From an uncultured Oscillospiraceae bacterium (GTDB taxonomy: Bacteria > Bacillota > Clostridia > Oscillospirales > Oscillospiraceae), in assembly GCA_949841465.1 (NCBI GenBank), contig CATKZW010000015.1, positions 1-57,150 of the forward strand: DNA of 57,150 nucleotides, in the 5' to 3' direction. Position numbers and translations under genes: made by a program. The notes beneath the pieces are model-generated. The model saw only the letters and a list, made by a program, of their open reading frames with translations, was not told the DNA's origin and made no database searches. Below are positions 7,258 through 16,260 of the stretch, in pieces. The first letter of the stretch is position 1; each line of letters starts with the position of its first letter.

Positions 7258-8361
7258 GTGAGAAAATTGACCGCCGCGTTGGCCGTTTTGGCCGCGCTGA
7301 CCATGGTGTGTCCGCCTGCCCGGGCCATAGGCACCAACGCCTCCTGCGCCATCCTTATGGACGCGGAGAGCGGCCGGGTGCTCTATGAGCAGAACATCCA
7401 CCAGCCCCGTCTCATTGCCAGCATCACCAAGCTGATGACCGCCCTGGTGGCGGTGGAGCAGGCAGAGGATCTGGATGAGGTGGTGACAATCAAAGGGGAG
7501 TGGCTGGGCAGCGAGGGCTCGTCCATTTACCTCAAGGCCGGGGAGGAGATCACCCTGCGGGGACTGCTGTACGGCCTGCTGCTCCAGTCGGGCAACGACG
7601 CCGCCATGGCAATTGCCTGCCACACATCGGGCAGCGTGGAGGAATTTGCGGCCTTGATGAATCAGAGGGCGGAAGAGCTGGGGATGAAGGACAGCTCCTT
7701 TGCCAACCCCAGCGGACTGAACGACGAGAAGCACTATTCCTCTGCTTATGATATGGCCCTGGCAGCCCAGGCATGCCTGAAAAATGAGGCTGTGGCGGAA
7801 ATCTGCGCCACCAGATCCATCACCATCGGCACCCGGACCTTTGTCAACCATAACAAGCTGCTCTACCGCTATGAGGGCTGTGTGGGGATGAAGACCGGGT
7901 TCACGGAGAAGGCGGGGCGCACTCTGGTGTCCGCCGCCGCCCGGGACGGCCAGACCCTGATCTGCGTCACCCTCAACGACGGGGACGACTGGAACGACCA
8001 TATGAAGCTGCTGGACTACGGCTTCAAAACCTATCCCCGGCAGGTGCTGTGTGGGGCGGGAGAGGTGCTGGGCTCGGTGTCTGTGGAGGGCAGCTTAATT
8101 CCAACCGCGGCGGCGGTGACGGCTGAGGAAGCGGGCTATCCCCTGAGAGAAGGCGAAGGGCTGACCATGGATGTGGAGCTTGCCGGTTCCGTGCGTGCCC
8201 CCTTTGCGGCGGGAAAACCTATAGGCGAGGCGGTTTGGAGGAAAAACGGCGAGGTTGTGGCCCGAGTCCCGCTTGTGACCCAAAGCGGAGCTGGGATGGA
8301 CCTGCGGGAGGCTATGACATTTTGGGAACAGCTCAAGGCCCTGCTGAGCGGAGCGGCGTAA
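7258..8361 (+). CDS. dacF: D-alanyl-D-alanine carboxypeptidase (DacF/PBP5 type)
   Basis: A 367-residue exported serine peptidase that removes the terminal D-Ala from peptidoglycan side chains. An N-terminal signal peptide (RKLTAALAVLAALTMVCPPARA) is followed by the three active-site motifs SITK (near residue 54), SGND (near 115) and KTGFT (near 212). The C-terminal beta domain and a final amphipathic helix (DLREAMTFWEQLKALL) suit membrane attachment. The start is GTG, and its ribosome binding site is inside the preceding hairpin. Neighbouring gerW suggests a forespore or spore-cortex role like that of Bacillus DacF, but a vegetative role is equally possible. Confidence 0.95.
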   Translation: MRKLTAALAVLAALTMVCPPARAIGTNASCAILMDAESGRVLYEQNIHQPRLIASITKLMTALVAVEQAEDLDEVVTIKGEWLGSEGSSIYLKAGEEITLRGLLYGLLLQSGNDAAMAIACHTSGSVEEFAALMNQRAEELGMKDSSFANPSGLNDEKHYSSAYDMALAAQACLKNEAVAEICATRSITIGTRTFVNHNKLLYRYEGCVGMKTGFTEKAGRTLVSAAARDGQTLICVTLNDGDDWNDHMKLLDYGFKTYPRQVLCGAGEVLGSVSVEGSLIPTAAAVTAEEAGYPLREGEGLTMDVELAGSVRAPFAAGKPIGEAVWRKNGEVVARVPLVTQSGAGMDLREAMTFWEQLKALLSGAA

Positions 8362-8385
8362 CCATAGAAGAGAGGAGCGGCGGCA

Positions 8386-9078
8386 GTGGAGGAACGGCTG
8401 CAAAAGCTGCTGTCGGCGGCGGGGGTGTGCTCCCGCCGCCGGGCGGAGGAATATATCCTGGCCGGACGGGTGACCATCAACGGTTGTCAGGTCAAGCTGG
8501 GGGACAAAGCGGACCCGGAGCGGGATCGGATAGAGGTGGATGGCGTTCTGCTGGCCGCCCCGGAGGGACATACGTACATCATGCTTAATAAGCCCCGAGG
8601 CTATGTCACCACCCTGTCTGACGAGAAGGGGCGCAAGACGGTGGCCCAGTTGGTGGCGGACTGCCCCGCCCGGGTGTGGCCGGTGGGCCGGCTGGACATG
8701 GACTCGGAAGGGTTGCTCCTGCTTACCGACGACGGCGGGCTCACACATCGGCTGACCCACCCTGCTCATGAGGTGGAGAAGGAGTACCGGGTGTGGGTGA
8801 GCGGCAATGTGGAGCGGGCTATGCCTGTGCTGACGAACCCCGTGTGGTCAGAAGGGGAACTGCTCACTGCCGACCGGGTGGAACGAACAGGGGAGAACAG
8901 CCTCACCGTGGTTATTCACCAGGGAAAAAACCGGCAGGTGCGCCGCATGTGTGCCGCCGCTGGATTAGAGGTAAAGCGCCTCCGGCGGGTGCGGGAGGGA
9001 AAGGTTCATCTGGGCGGGCTGAGGCCCGGTCAGTGGCGGCCGCTCACGGCGGCGGAGCTCTTCGCTTTGCAGGAGTAA
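8386..9078 (+). CDS. rluB: rRNA pseudouridine synthase (RluB/RsuA family)
   Basis: A 230-residue enzyme that isomerises a specific uridine in rRNA. The N-terminal S4 RNA-binding domain (LQKLLSAAGVCSRRRAEEYI) is followed by the catalytic motif GRLDMDSEGLLLLTDDG, in which the Asp of GRLD is the nucleophile. The later NRQVRRMCAAAGLEV block is also family-specific. GTG start with GAGGAG upstream. In Firmicutes this gene typically follows scpB and dac genes, exactly as here. RluB rather than RsuA is favoured by that gene order only. Confidence 0.93.
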   Translation: MEERLQKLLSAAGVCSRRRAEEYILAGRVTINGCQVKLGDKADPERDRIEVDGVLLAAPEGHTYIMLNKPRGYVTTLSDEKGRKTVAQLVADCPARVWPVGRLDMDSEGLLLLTDDGGLTHRLTHPAHEVEKEYRVWVSGNVERAMPVLTNPVWSEGELLTADRVERTGENSLTVVIHQGKNRQVRRMCAAAGLEVKRLRRVREGKVHLGGLRPGQWRPLTAAELFALQE

Positions 9079-9099
9079 GCGGAAAACTTTTAAAACCTC

Positions 9100-9128
9100 T
9101 TGCAATTCCTCCAGCAAAACGGTATGAT
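9100..9128 (+). promoter_or_regulatory. Sigma-A promoter upstream of the RpiR regulator
   Basis: TTGCAA at 9100-9105, 17-bp spacer, TATGAT at 9123-9128. It would start a transcript about 55 bases ahead of the regulator gene and could drive the whole series through ispH-rpsA. Confidence 0.7.
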
Positions 9129-9190
9129 ATTGTCCGTTGGGCGCATCTATGCACCCCAGGAGGATAGAAAGAGAGTAGGGTTGTTTTGCC

Positions 9191-10063
9191 ATGAGCCGAG
9201 ATATTTTGACGATAATTCAGAGCAGTATGGACACTTTTTCCAAGGGGCAGAAGCTGATCGGTCGCTATATCCTGGACAACTACGACAAGGCCGCTTTTAT
9301 GACGGCAGCTCGGCTGGGCCAGGCGGTGAAGATCAGCGAATCCACGGTGGTCCGTTTTGCCGCCGAGCTGGGCTTCGACGGCTATCCCGCTATGCAGAAG
9401 GCTATGCAGGAGATGATCCGGGGAAAGCTCACCACCGTGCAGCGCATTGAGGTGTCCTACGACCGGCTGGGTTCCCAGGATGTGCTGGACAAGGTGGTGC
9501 AGTCGGATATTGAGAAGCTGCGCATGACCTTGAATGAGCTGAACCGGGAGGACTTTGATGGTGCGGTGAACGCCATCGTCGGCGCCAAACGCATCTATAT
9601 CCTGGGGGTGCGCTCATCGGCGGCGCTGTCCGATTTCCTTACTTTTTACTTCAAGCTGATCTTCGACGACGTGTGTCAGGTGCAGACCAGCTTGGCCAGC
9701 GAGATGTTTGAGCAGATGCTCCGGGTGGGAGAGGACGATGTGGTCATCGGCATCAGCTTCCCGCGCTATTCCACCCGCTCCGTACGGGCCATGGAGTTCG
9801 CCCGGGATCAGGGGGCCACGGTAATTGCCGTTACTGACAGCGAGATGTCCCCGCTGTACGACATCTCAAACTACTGCCTGCTCGCCAAGAGCGACATGGT
9901 CTCCTTTGCCGACTCTCTGGTGGCCCCCCTGTCCATCATCAATGCGTTGATCGTGGCGGTGGGGCGTAAGAAATCCGCTGAGGTGACCACCACCTTTGAG
10001 CGGCTGGAGAGCATCTGGGACGAATATCAGGTATACGAAAAGGTGGAGTATGGGGACAAGTAA
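9191..10063 (+). CDS. MurR/RpiR-family transcriptional regulator
   Basis: A 290-residue regulator with an N-terminal RpiR-type HTH (FSKGQKLIGRYIL ... LGQAVKISESTVVRFAAELGF) and a C-terminal SIS domain (residues about 125-260, GAKRIYILGVRSSAALSDF, VIGISFPRYSTRSV) that binds phosphosugars. Members control sugar-phosphate or amino-sugar catabolism. No sugar genes lie next to it, so its regulon is likely elsewhere. Its stop overlaps the next gene's start by 14 bases, suggesting coupling to the flavoprotein. Confidence 0.92.
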   Translation: MSRDILTIIQSSMDTFSKGQKLIGRYILDNYDKAAFMTAARLGQAVKISESTVVRFAAELGFDGYPAMQKAMQEMIRGKLTTVQRIEVSYDRLGSQDVLDKVVQSDIEKLRMTLNELNREDFDGAVNAIVGAKRIYILGVRSSAALSDFLTFYFKLIFDDVCQVQTSLASEMFEQMLRVGEDDVVIGISFPRYSTRSVRAMEFARDQGATVIAVTDSEMSPLYDISNYCLLAKSDMVSFADSLVAPLSIINALIVAVGRKKSAEVTTTFERLESIWDEYQVYEKVEYGDK

Positions 10064-11303
10064 GGTCGTGGTCGCCGGGGGCGGCGCGGCGGGCATGATG
10101 GCCGCTATCACCGCCGCTCGGGGCGGGGCGGATGTATTGCTTCTAGAGCCCAATGAGAAGGTGGGGCGCAAGCTGTATATTACGGGAAAGGGCCGGTGCA
10201 ATGTCACCAACAACTGCGGGCAGCAGGAATTGACAGCGGCTGTTTTACGTAATGGAAAATTCCTTTACAGCTCTTTTGACCGCTATGGTCCGGCAGATAC
10301 GATGTCGTTTTTTGAGGACTTGGGCGTGAAACTGAAAACAGAGCGGGGGAACCGGGTTTTTCCAGTTTCAGATAGAGCCGCCGATATTGTGGACGCGCTG
10401 TTCTTTGAGCTGCGCCGCCAGGGGGTGGAGGTCCGCCGGGACCGGGTCGTCAGGCTCAGTACCCGAGACGGTCGGCTTGCCAGTGTGGGGACTGAAAGCA
10501 GCGGGGAGCTGAATAGCTGTAAGGCGCTAATCCTTGCCACCGGAGGAGCGTCCTATCCCCGCACGGGTTCCACCGGGGATGGGTATGAACTGGCCCGGTC
10601 CGTGGGGCATACCATCAAGCCCATACGCGGTTCCCTAGTGCCGCTGGAGTCAGACGACCCCTGCTGTGCCGCGCTCCAGGGGCTGTCCCTGCGGAATGTG
10701 GATTTGCGGGTGAAGGATGAGAAGGGCAAAACAATTTATCAGGAGCAGGGGGAGCTGCTGTTTACCCATTTTGGGCTGTCTGGGCCGTTGGTGCTGTCCG
10801 CTTCCGCCCACATGAATTTTTCCAGGCACAGCTATACCGCCCACATCGACCTGAAGCCTGCCCTGGACGAGCAGAAGCTGGATGCCCGGCTGCTCCGCGA
10901 CTTTGAGGAGCGGGCTAACCAGGACTATGCCAACGCGCTGGGCGGGTTGGTTCCACGGAGTATGGTTTCTGTGCTTGTGGAGCGCACCAACATCCCTGGA
11001 GACGCAAAAATCCACGACGTCCGGAGGGAACAGCGGCGCAGACTGCTGGAGGTTCTGAAAAACTTTACAGTTCCATTATCCGGAACACGCCCGGTGGAGG
11101 AGGCGGTGGTCACTTCGGGCGGCGTGGCTGTGAACGAAGTGGATCCCAAAACCATGGAGTCCAAAAAGGCGAGGGGGCTGTATTTTGCGGGGGAGCTTCT
11201 GGATGTGGACGCTTATACCGGCGGCTTCAACCTCCAGATCGCCTGGTCTACCGGCCATGCCGCCGGTCAGGCCGCGGCAGAACGAGCCAATGATGATATA
11301 TAA
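10050..11303 (+). CDS. NAD(P)/FAD-dependent oxidoreductase, HI0933/YhiN family
   Basis: A 417-residue flavoprotein. The N-terminal FAD-binding GGGAAGMMAAITAARGG motif is at about residue 9, then GRKLYITGKGRCNVTN, a hallmark of the HI0933 family, and the C-terminal ATP/FAD block LYFAGELLDVDAYTGGFNLQIAWSTGHAAG. The reaction of this family is not established. ATG 10050 overlaps the end of the RpiR gene; it is preceded by GGTGGAG. It is followed closely by cmk, in an arrangement common to clostridial genomes (HI0933 protein, cmk, plsC, ispH-rpsA). Confidence 0.92.
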   Translation: MGTSKVVVAGGGAAGMMAAITAARGGADVLLLEPNEKVGRKLYITGKGRCNVTNNCGQQELTAAVLRNGKFLYSSFDRYGPADTMSFFEDLGVKLKTERGNRVFPVSDRAADIVDALFFELRRQGVEVRRDRVVRLSTRDGRLASVGTESSGELNSCKALILATGGASYPRTGSTGDGYELARSVGHTIKPIRGSLVPLESDDPCCAALQGLSLRNVDLRVKDEKGKTIYQEQGELLFTHFGLSGPLVLSASAHMNFSRHSYTAHIDLKPALDEQKLDARLLRDFEERANQDYANALGGLVPRSMVSVLVERTNIPGDAKIHDVRREQRRRLLEVLKNFTVPLSGTRPVEEAVVTSGGVAVNEVDPKTMESKKARGLYFAGELLDVDAYTGGFNLQIAWSTGHAAGQAAAERANDDI

Positions 11304-11320
11304 AGGAAGGGTGCATTGCC

Positions 11321-11998
11321 ATGAAAAACCGCAGCATTGCCATTGACGGTCCCTCCGGGGCGGGAAAATCCACGCTGGCCAAACGGCTGGCGCAGGAACT
11401 GGGGTTCCTCTATGTGGACACCGGGGCTATTTACCGTACGGTGGGGCTTGCGGCCTGCCGCCGTGGGATCGACCCGTCGGACGCGGACAAAGTGGTGCCG
11501 ATGCTGCCGGAGCTGACCATTACCATGGGCTATGGGAAGGACGGCCTTCAGCACATGTTTCTGGACGGAGAGGATGTGACCCGTGCTATCCGGGAGAATG
11601 AGATCTCCATATGTGCCTCAAAGGTGGCTGCCATTCCAGCGGTGCGGGCGTTTCTGCTGGAGATGCAGCGCAGGACTGCTCAGGAACACGACGTCATCAT
11701 GGATGGCCGGGATATCGGCACTGTGGTGCTGCCCCAGGCGGATGTGAAGCTCTTTCTGACCGCTTCCCCACAGGCGCGGGCAGAGCGGCGCTATCAGGAG
11801 CTTTTGGAGCGCGGACAGCAGGCCGACTTCGACCAGGTGCTCCGGGAAGTGGTCGAACGGGACCGCCGGGACACAGATCGGGAGACCGCACCACTGCGCC
11901 AGGCGGACGATGCGGTGCTGGCCGACACCACCGGGCTGGATTTGGAGGGAAGCTTTCAGCTGCTGCTGGGCCTCATCCGTGAGCGGGTCGACGTGTAA
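11321..11998 (+). CDS. cmk: Cytidylate kinase
   Basis: A 225-residue kinase that phosphorylates CMP and dCMP with ATP, feeding pyrimidine nucleotides to RNA, DNA and CDP-lipid synthesis. The Walker A motif GPSGAGKST is at residues 9-17, DTGAIYRTV binds substrate, and DGRDIGTVVLP plus the RYQELLERG lid helix complete the family pattern. AAGGAAGG precedes the ATG. It begins the cmk-plsC-ispH/rpsA series, each gene being within a few bases of the next. Confidence 0.97.
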   Translation: MKNRSIAIDGPSGAGKSTLAKRLAQELGFLYVDTGAIYRTVGLAACRRGIDPSDADKVVPMLPELTITMGYGKDGLQHMFLDGEDVTRAIRENEISICASKVAAIPAVRAFLLEMQRRTAQEHDVIMDGRDIGTVVLPQADVKLFLTASPQARAERRYQELLERGQQADFDQVLREVVERDRRDTDRETAPLRQADDAVLADTTGLDLEGSFQLLLGLIRERVDV

Positions 11999-12009
11999 GG
12001 AGGGCAGGG

Positions 12010-12606
12010 ATGCGGAACAAGTTCTATTCTGTGATCTATCCCATTATCTGGATTTTCATGAAAATTCTTCATCCGTGGAATGCCGTAGGAGTGGACAATA
12101 TCCCAGAGGGGGCTGCGCTGATTTGTGGAAATCACTCCACCCTGGGCGATCCGCTGTATGTGGTGTGCTGTATGGGAAGCAAGCGCCAGACCCATGTGAT
12201 GGCCAAGGCGGAGATCATGAAGTGGCCGGTGGTGGGCTTCCTGCTGAAAAAAGCGGGGATCATCGGCATCAACCGGGGCAAATCCGACATGGCCGCGGTG
12301 AAGGAGTGCCTGCGGGTGCTGAAAAATGGGGAAAAGCTGCTGATGTTCCCGGAAGGCACTCGTGTGAAGGACGGCGAGAACTCCGAGGCCCACACCGGCG
12401 CGGCTATGTTCGCCACCCGTACCGGCACGCCTCTGATCCCGGTGTACATCTCGCCCAAAAAGAGGCGCTTCCGTAAGACCACGGTGGTGTTCGGCCAGCC
12501 CTATCATCCCGAGTTTGAGGGCCGCAAGCCCTCCGCCGACGATTATCAGCGCATTGCGGACGACCTGCTGGCCCGCATCAACGCTTTGGGGGAGCAGGCG
12601 GGATGA
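12010..12606 (+). CDS. plsC: 1-acyl-sn-glycerol-3-phosphate acyltransferase
   Basis: A 198-residue membrane-associated acyltransferase that makes phosphatidic acid. The N-terminal hydrophobic stretch (FYSVIYPIIWIFMKIL) anchors it. The catalytic NHSTLGD (HX4D) motif is near residue 42 and the acceptor-binding FPEGTR motif near residue 118. It connects with plsX upstream in the same phospholipid pathway. Its stop overlaps the start of ispH-rpsA (ATGA), implying translational coupling. Confidence 0.95.
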   Translation: MRNKFYSVIYPIIWIFMKILHPWNAVGVDNIPEGAALICGNHSTLGDPLYVVCCMGSKRQTHVMAKAEIMKWPVVGFLLKKAGIIGINRGKSDMAAVKECLRVLKNGEKLLMFPEGTRVKDGENSEAHTGAAMFATRTGTPLIPVYISPKKRRFRKTTVVFGQPYHPEFEGRKPSADDYQRIADDLLARINALGEQAG

Positions 12607-14555
12607 TCGTCCGGCTGGCAAAGACGGCGGGGTTCTGCTACGGCGTGCGCCGGGCGGTGGAGATGGCGGAGCGGGCGGCGGCAGAGGGGCCGGTGTTCCT
12701 GCTGGGCCACATCACCCACAACGACCACGTGATCGGGCGGCTGGAGGAGATGGGGGCCGTCACCATTGCCGCCCCGGAGGAAGCGCCGGAGGGCTCCACA
12801 GTGCTTATACGTGCCCACGGGGAGCCGGACGAGGTCTATGAGGCGCTGGCGGCCCGGGGATGCAGGGTGCTGGACGCCACCTGCCCCAACGTCACCCGCA
12901 TCCACAGCATTGTCCGGGAGGCGGAAGCTCAGGGACGGGTCCCCGTCATTGTGGGGGAGGCGGATCACCCGGAAATTTTGGGAATTCTGGGCTGCACCCG
13001 GCGGGGAATTGTGGTTTCCGGCTGGGAAGAGCTGGAACAAATATTCAAAAAAACGTCGGATTTTTCCGCTCTGTGCCTGACATTTGTGTCCCAAACCACG
13101 GCGATATTGTCAAATTGGGAAAAAATCGTGGAAAACGCAAAAAAAGTGTGTACAAACGCGGAATTTTTTGATACAATATGTAATGCTACGTCCAGGCGCC
13201 AATCGGAAGCGCTTGAACTGGCCGGTCAGTGCGACGCCATGATCGTCATCGGCGATCAAAAAAGCTCCAACACCAGGAAGCTTACCCAGCTGTGCTCCAG
13301 CCGCTGCTCCATGGTGGTGCAGGCGGAGCGGGGGAGTGAGCTTGACCGGGGACAGTTCGGCCGGATCGGTACGCTTGGGATCACTGCCGGCGCATCTACG
13401 CCGGAGTGGATAATAAAGGAGGTCAGCAACAAAATGAGCGATGAAATTATGGAGATTGAACAGTCCTTCGCGGAGATGCTGGAGGAGTCGTTCAAAATTT
13501 TGAATACGGGGGATAGGGTCACTGGCACGGTTGCGGCAATCACGCCCACCGAGATCCAGGTTGAATTAGGCGTCAAGTATCCCGGTACCATCCCCCTGTC
13601 CGAGCTGAGCGACGACCCCGATGTGAAGGTAGAGGACATCGCCAAGGTGGGCGAGGAGATCGAAGCCATCGTCATGCTGGTCAGCGACCGTGACTGCGTG
13701 GTCAAGCTGTCCAAAAAGCGTCTCGACGCGGACAAGAACTGGGAGATCGTGGAGAACGCCGTGGAGAACAAGGACGTGCTGGAGGGCATCATCACCGAGG
13801 AGAACAAGGGCGGCCTGGTGGCCAACGTCAAGGGCATCCGGGTGTTCATCCCTGCCTCCCAGTCCGGCAAGCCCCGGGGGGCCGACCTGTCTGAGATGGT
13901 CAAGACCCGCGTCCAGCTGCGCATCACTGAGGTGAACCGCGCCCGCCGCCGCGTGGTGGGCTCTATCCGCGCCGTGGCCGCCGAGGCCCGCGCCGCCGCC
14001 GCCGCCGCCATTTGGGACAACATTGAGGTGGGCAAGCGGTACAGTGGCACCGTCAAGAGCCTGACCTCTTACGGCGCTTTTGTGGACATTGGCGGCGTTG
14101 ACGGTATGGTCCACATTTCCGAACTGTCCTGGTCCCGCATCAAGACCCCCGCCGAGGTGGTGTCTGTGGGCGACCCGCTGGAGGTGTACGTCATCTCCTT
14201 TGACCCGGAGAAGAAGAAGATCTCTCTTGGCGTAAAGGATCACAACCAGGAGCCTTGGGCCGTGTTTACCAGCAAGTATTCTGTGGGCGATGTGGCCCCT
14301 GTCCGCATTGTCAAGCTGATGACCTTCGGTGCCTTTGCCGAGATCGTCCCCGGTGTGGACGGCCTGATTCATATCTCTCAGCTGGCCGATCACCGGGTGG
14401 AGAAGCCCGGCGACGTGGTGAGCGAGGGTGATACGGTGGATGCCAAGATCACCAACATCGACGAGGAGAACAAGAAGGTCTCTTTGTCCATCCGCGCCCT
14501 GCTGGAGTCCGCCCCTGTGGAGGACGACGTAGACGAGACTTCCGAGGAGGAGTAA
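12603..14555 (+). CDS. ispH-rpsA: Fusion of HMBPP reductase (IspH) with ribosomal protein S1
   Basis: A 650-residue bifunctional protein. Residues 1-275 are IspH, the last enzyme of the MEP isoprenoid route, with the three iron-sulfur cysteines in GFCYGVRRAV (Cys12), DATCPN and TICNAT. From about residue 290 there are four S1 RNA-binding repeats: DRVTGTVAAITPTEIQVEL, LEGIITEENKGGLVANV, RYSGTVKSLTSYGAFVDI and VAPVRIVKLMTFGAFAEI. The fusion is known from many Clostridia. A strong internal AAAGGAGGT and ATG at 13434 lie in frame exactly at the linker, so free S1 may also be made. The segment near 13080-13190 is unusually AT-rich. Confidence 0.96.
   Translation: MIVRLAKTAGFCYGVRRAVEMAERAAAEGPVFLLGHITHNDHVIGRLEEMGAVTIAAPEEAPEGSTVLIRAHGEPDEVYEALAARGCRVLDATCPNVTRIHSIVREAEAQGRVPVIVGEADHPEILGILGCTRRGIVVSGWEELEQIFKKTSDFSALCLTFVSQTTAILSNWEKIVENAKKVCTNAEFFDTICNATSRRQSEALELAGQCDAMIVIGDQKSSNTRKLTQLCSSRCSMVVQAERGSELDRGQFGRIGTLGITAGASTPEWIIKEVSNKMSDEIMEIEQSFAEMLEESFKILNTGDRVTGTVAAITPTEIQVELGVKYPGTIPLSELSDDPDVKVEDIAKVGEEIEAIVMLVSDRDCVVKLSKKRLDADKNWEIVENAVENKDVLEGIITEENKGGLVANVKGIRVFIPASQSGKPRGADLSEMVKTRVQLRITEVNRARRRVVGSIRAVAAEARAAAAAAIWDNIEVGKRYSGTVKSLTSYGAFVDIGGVDGMVHISELSWSRIKTPAEVVSVGDPLEVYVISFDPEKKKISLGVKDHNQEPWAVFTSKYSVGDVAPVRIVKLMTFGAFAEIVPGVDGLIHISQLADHRVEKPGDVVSEGDTVDAKITNIDEENKKVSLSIRALLESAPVEDDVDETSEEE
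13415..13436 (+). promoter_or_regulatory. Internal ribosome binding site and start codon for free S1
   Basis: AAAGGAGGT at 13415-13423 is a near-perfect Shine-Dalgarno, 10 bases before an in-frame ATG (13434-13436) that begins MSDEIMEIEQ, the natural N-terminus of an S1 protein. Translation from it would give a 373-residue protein ending at 14555. Possible -10 sequence TACAAT lies at 13172-13177. Confidence 0.65.
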
Positions 14556-14572
14556 GCTCTGCTTCAATCCCC

Positions 14573-14603
14573 AAAAGGCTGCCGCGTCTGCGGCAGCCTT
14601 TTT
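14573..14603 (+). terminator. Rho-independent terminator after ispH-rpsA
   Basis: AAAAGGCTGCCGC pairs with GCGGCAGCCTTTT around a four-base loop and runs into TTTTTATT. It closes the cmk-plsC-ispH/rpsA transcript. Confidence 0.92.
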
Positions 14604-14621
14604 ATTAGGGTTGGTGAGAAC

Positions 14622-15776
14622 ATGGCAAAACCTGATGTGGTGATTGTACCCTGCTCGGACTATGCCCTTGAAACGGCCCGGAGCGCCCTGGAACAGGTGC
14701 TGGCCCCTCTGGGCGGGTTGGACTGGGTGAACTCCGGAATGAAGATTGCAGTCAAAGTGAACCTGGTGACCGCCGCCGCACCGGAGGAGGCGGCTACCGT
14801 CCATCCCGGTCTGCTTTGCGCACTGGTGGAGCTGCTGGTGAAGCGCGGCGCGGATGTGGTGGTGGGGGACAGCCCCGGCGGGCTGTACAGCGCCGCCCAT
14901 GTGAACCGGGTGTATGCCGCCGCCGGAATGAAGGCGGTGGAGCAGTACGGCGGTCGGCTGAACCAGAATTTTGAGGAGCGGGAGGCCAGGTTCCCGGAGG
15001 GGAAGGTGTGCCGTCAGTTCCGGTATACCGCCTATCTGGACGAGGCGGACGCTATTATCGACCTGTGCAAGCTGAAGACCCACGGCATGATGGCCATGAC
15101 CTGTGGGGCAAAAAATATGTTCGGGACTATCCCGGGCACTGTGAAGCCGGAGTATCACTTCCGCTATCCGGACCCCCGGGATTTTGCCCGGATGATCGTG
15201 GACCTGGACGAGTATTTTAAACCACGGCTCACCATTGTGGACGCCGTGGACTGTATGGAGGGCAACGGCCCTACCGGCGGCACACCCCGGCACATGGGGG
15301 CGCTGCTGGCGGGGGAGAGCCCCCACAAGGTGGACTTGGTGTGCGCCGGGCTCATCGGGCTGAAGCGGGAGGAGGTGCCCACCCTGGAGGCGGCGCTGGA
15401 ACGGGGGCTGATTCCCGCCTCGGGGTCAGAGCTGACGGTGGAGGGGGACCCTGCGGCCTTTGCCATCCCGGATTTCCAACGCATCGCCACCGGCAATAGC
15501 CACCTATTCCAGGGGGATGGGACCAGCGTGCTGAAAAAGGTCAAGGGGACGCTGATGCGGTGGGCGTTGAGCCAGCGGCCCCAGGTCAAACCCGCTGAGT
15601 GCGTGGGGTGCGGGGTGTGCCGGAACGTATGCCCGGCAGACGCCATCACAATTGTGAAGAAAAAGCCCCGCATCGACCGCCAAAAGTGCATCCGCTGTTT
15701 CTGCTGCCAGGAGTTTTGCCCGGAAAGCGCCATGCAGGTGCACCGTACAACCATTGCAAAGCTGTTGGACAATTAA
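14622..15776 (+). CDS. DUF362 protein with a C-terminal 2x[4Fe-4S] ferredoxin domain
   Basis: A 384-residue protein. The N-terminal DUF362 region (KVNLVTAAAPEEAATVHP, VVVGDSPGG, CKLKTHGMMAMTCGAKNMFG) is followed by two ferredoxin cysteine motifs near the C-terminus, CVGCGVCRNVCP and CIRCFCCQEFCP. Such proteins are presumed redox enzymes or electron carriers; no reaction is established. No signal peptide, so cytosolic. It lies between two terminators together with the GNAT gene, to which it is coupled by a ten-base gap. Confidence 0.92.
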   Translation: MAKPDVVIVPCSDYALETARSALEQVLAPLGGLDWVNSGMKIAVKVNLVTAAAPEEAATVHPGLLCALVELLVKRGADVVVGDSPGGLYSAAHVNRVYAAAGMKAVEQYGGRLNQNFEEREARFPEGKVCRQFRYTAYLDEADAIIDLCKLKTHGMMAMTCGAKNMFGTIPGTVKPEYHFRYPDPRDFARMIVDLDEYFKPRLTIVDAVDCMEGNGPTGGTPRHMGALLAGESPHKVDLVCAGLIGLKREEVPTLEAALERGLIPASGSELTVEGDPAAFAIPDFQRIATGNSHLFQGDGTSVLKKVKGTLMRWALSQRPQVKPAECVGCGVCRNVCPADAITIVKKKPRIDRQKCIRCFCCQEFCPESAMQVHRTTIAKLLDN

Positions 15777-15786
15777 AGGAGGAGCT

Positions 15787-16260
15787 ATGGACACAATAGT
15801 CCTTTACCGCCCCGAACTAGGGGAGCTGGGATTCCGTCAAAACCTGCTGAGCGACCCGAAGACCATGGCCTATAACCACGCTTACGGCGGAACAATCGAC
15901 TTTCCACAGGAGCGCTGGGCGGACTGGTACGCCAGATGGGTTGAGACTGAAACGGGGGAGCGGTTTTACCGTTACCTGTATCATAAGGCCGGCGGGGTGT
16001 TTGTAGGCGAGGCGGCCTACTACTATGACAGCGAGTTCAGCGGGTATGTCTGCGATGTACTGGTGTCTGCCCAATACCGGGGCAGGGGATTCGGCCGGGC
16101 AGGGCTGGAGCTGCTGTGCACGGCCGCAAAGGCCAACGGCGTGAAGCGGCTGGTGGACAACATTGCCGCGGACAACCCCTCGGTGGGGCTGTTCCTGAGC
16201 ACCGGGTTCTGTGAGCGGTTTCGTAATGAGGAATATATCCTGGTGGAAAAAGAGCTGTAA
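15787..16260 (+). CDS. GNAT-family N-acetyltransferase
   Basis: A 157-residue acetyltransferase. The acetyl-CoA binding core is visible as VSAQYRGRGFGRAGLELLCTAA (motif A, with the R/Q-x-x-G-x-G/A pattern), followed by NPSVGLFLSTGF (motif B). Substrate unknown. AAAGGAGG lies at the right distance before ATG 15787. It ends in a strong bidirectional terminator shared with the opposing HTH gene. Confidence 0.9.
   Translation: MDTIVLYRPELGELGFRQNLLSDPKTMAYNHAYGGTIDFPQERWADWYARWVETETGERFYRYLYHKAGGVFVGEAAYYYDSEFSGYVCDVLVSAQYRGRGFGRAGLELLCTAAKANGVKRLVDNIAADNPSVGLFLSTGFCERFRNEEYILVEKEL

Noticed and set aside
13566..15326. Leftward frame of 586 codons over ispH-rpsA and the DUF362 gene
   Set aside because: Shadow of two well-identified genes and crosses a terminator.
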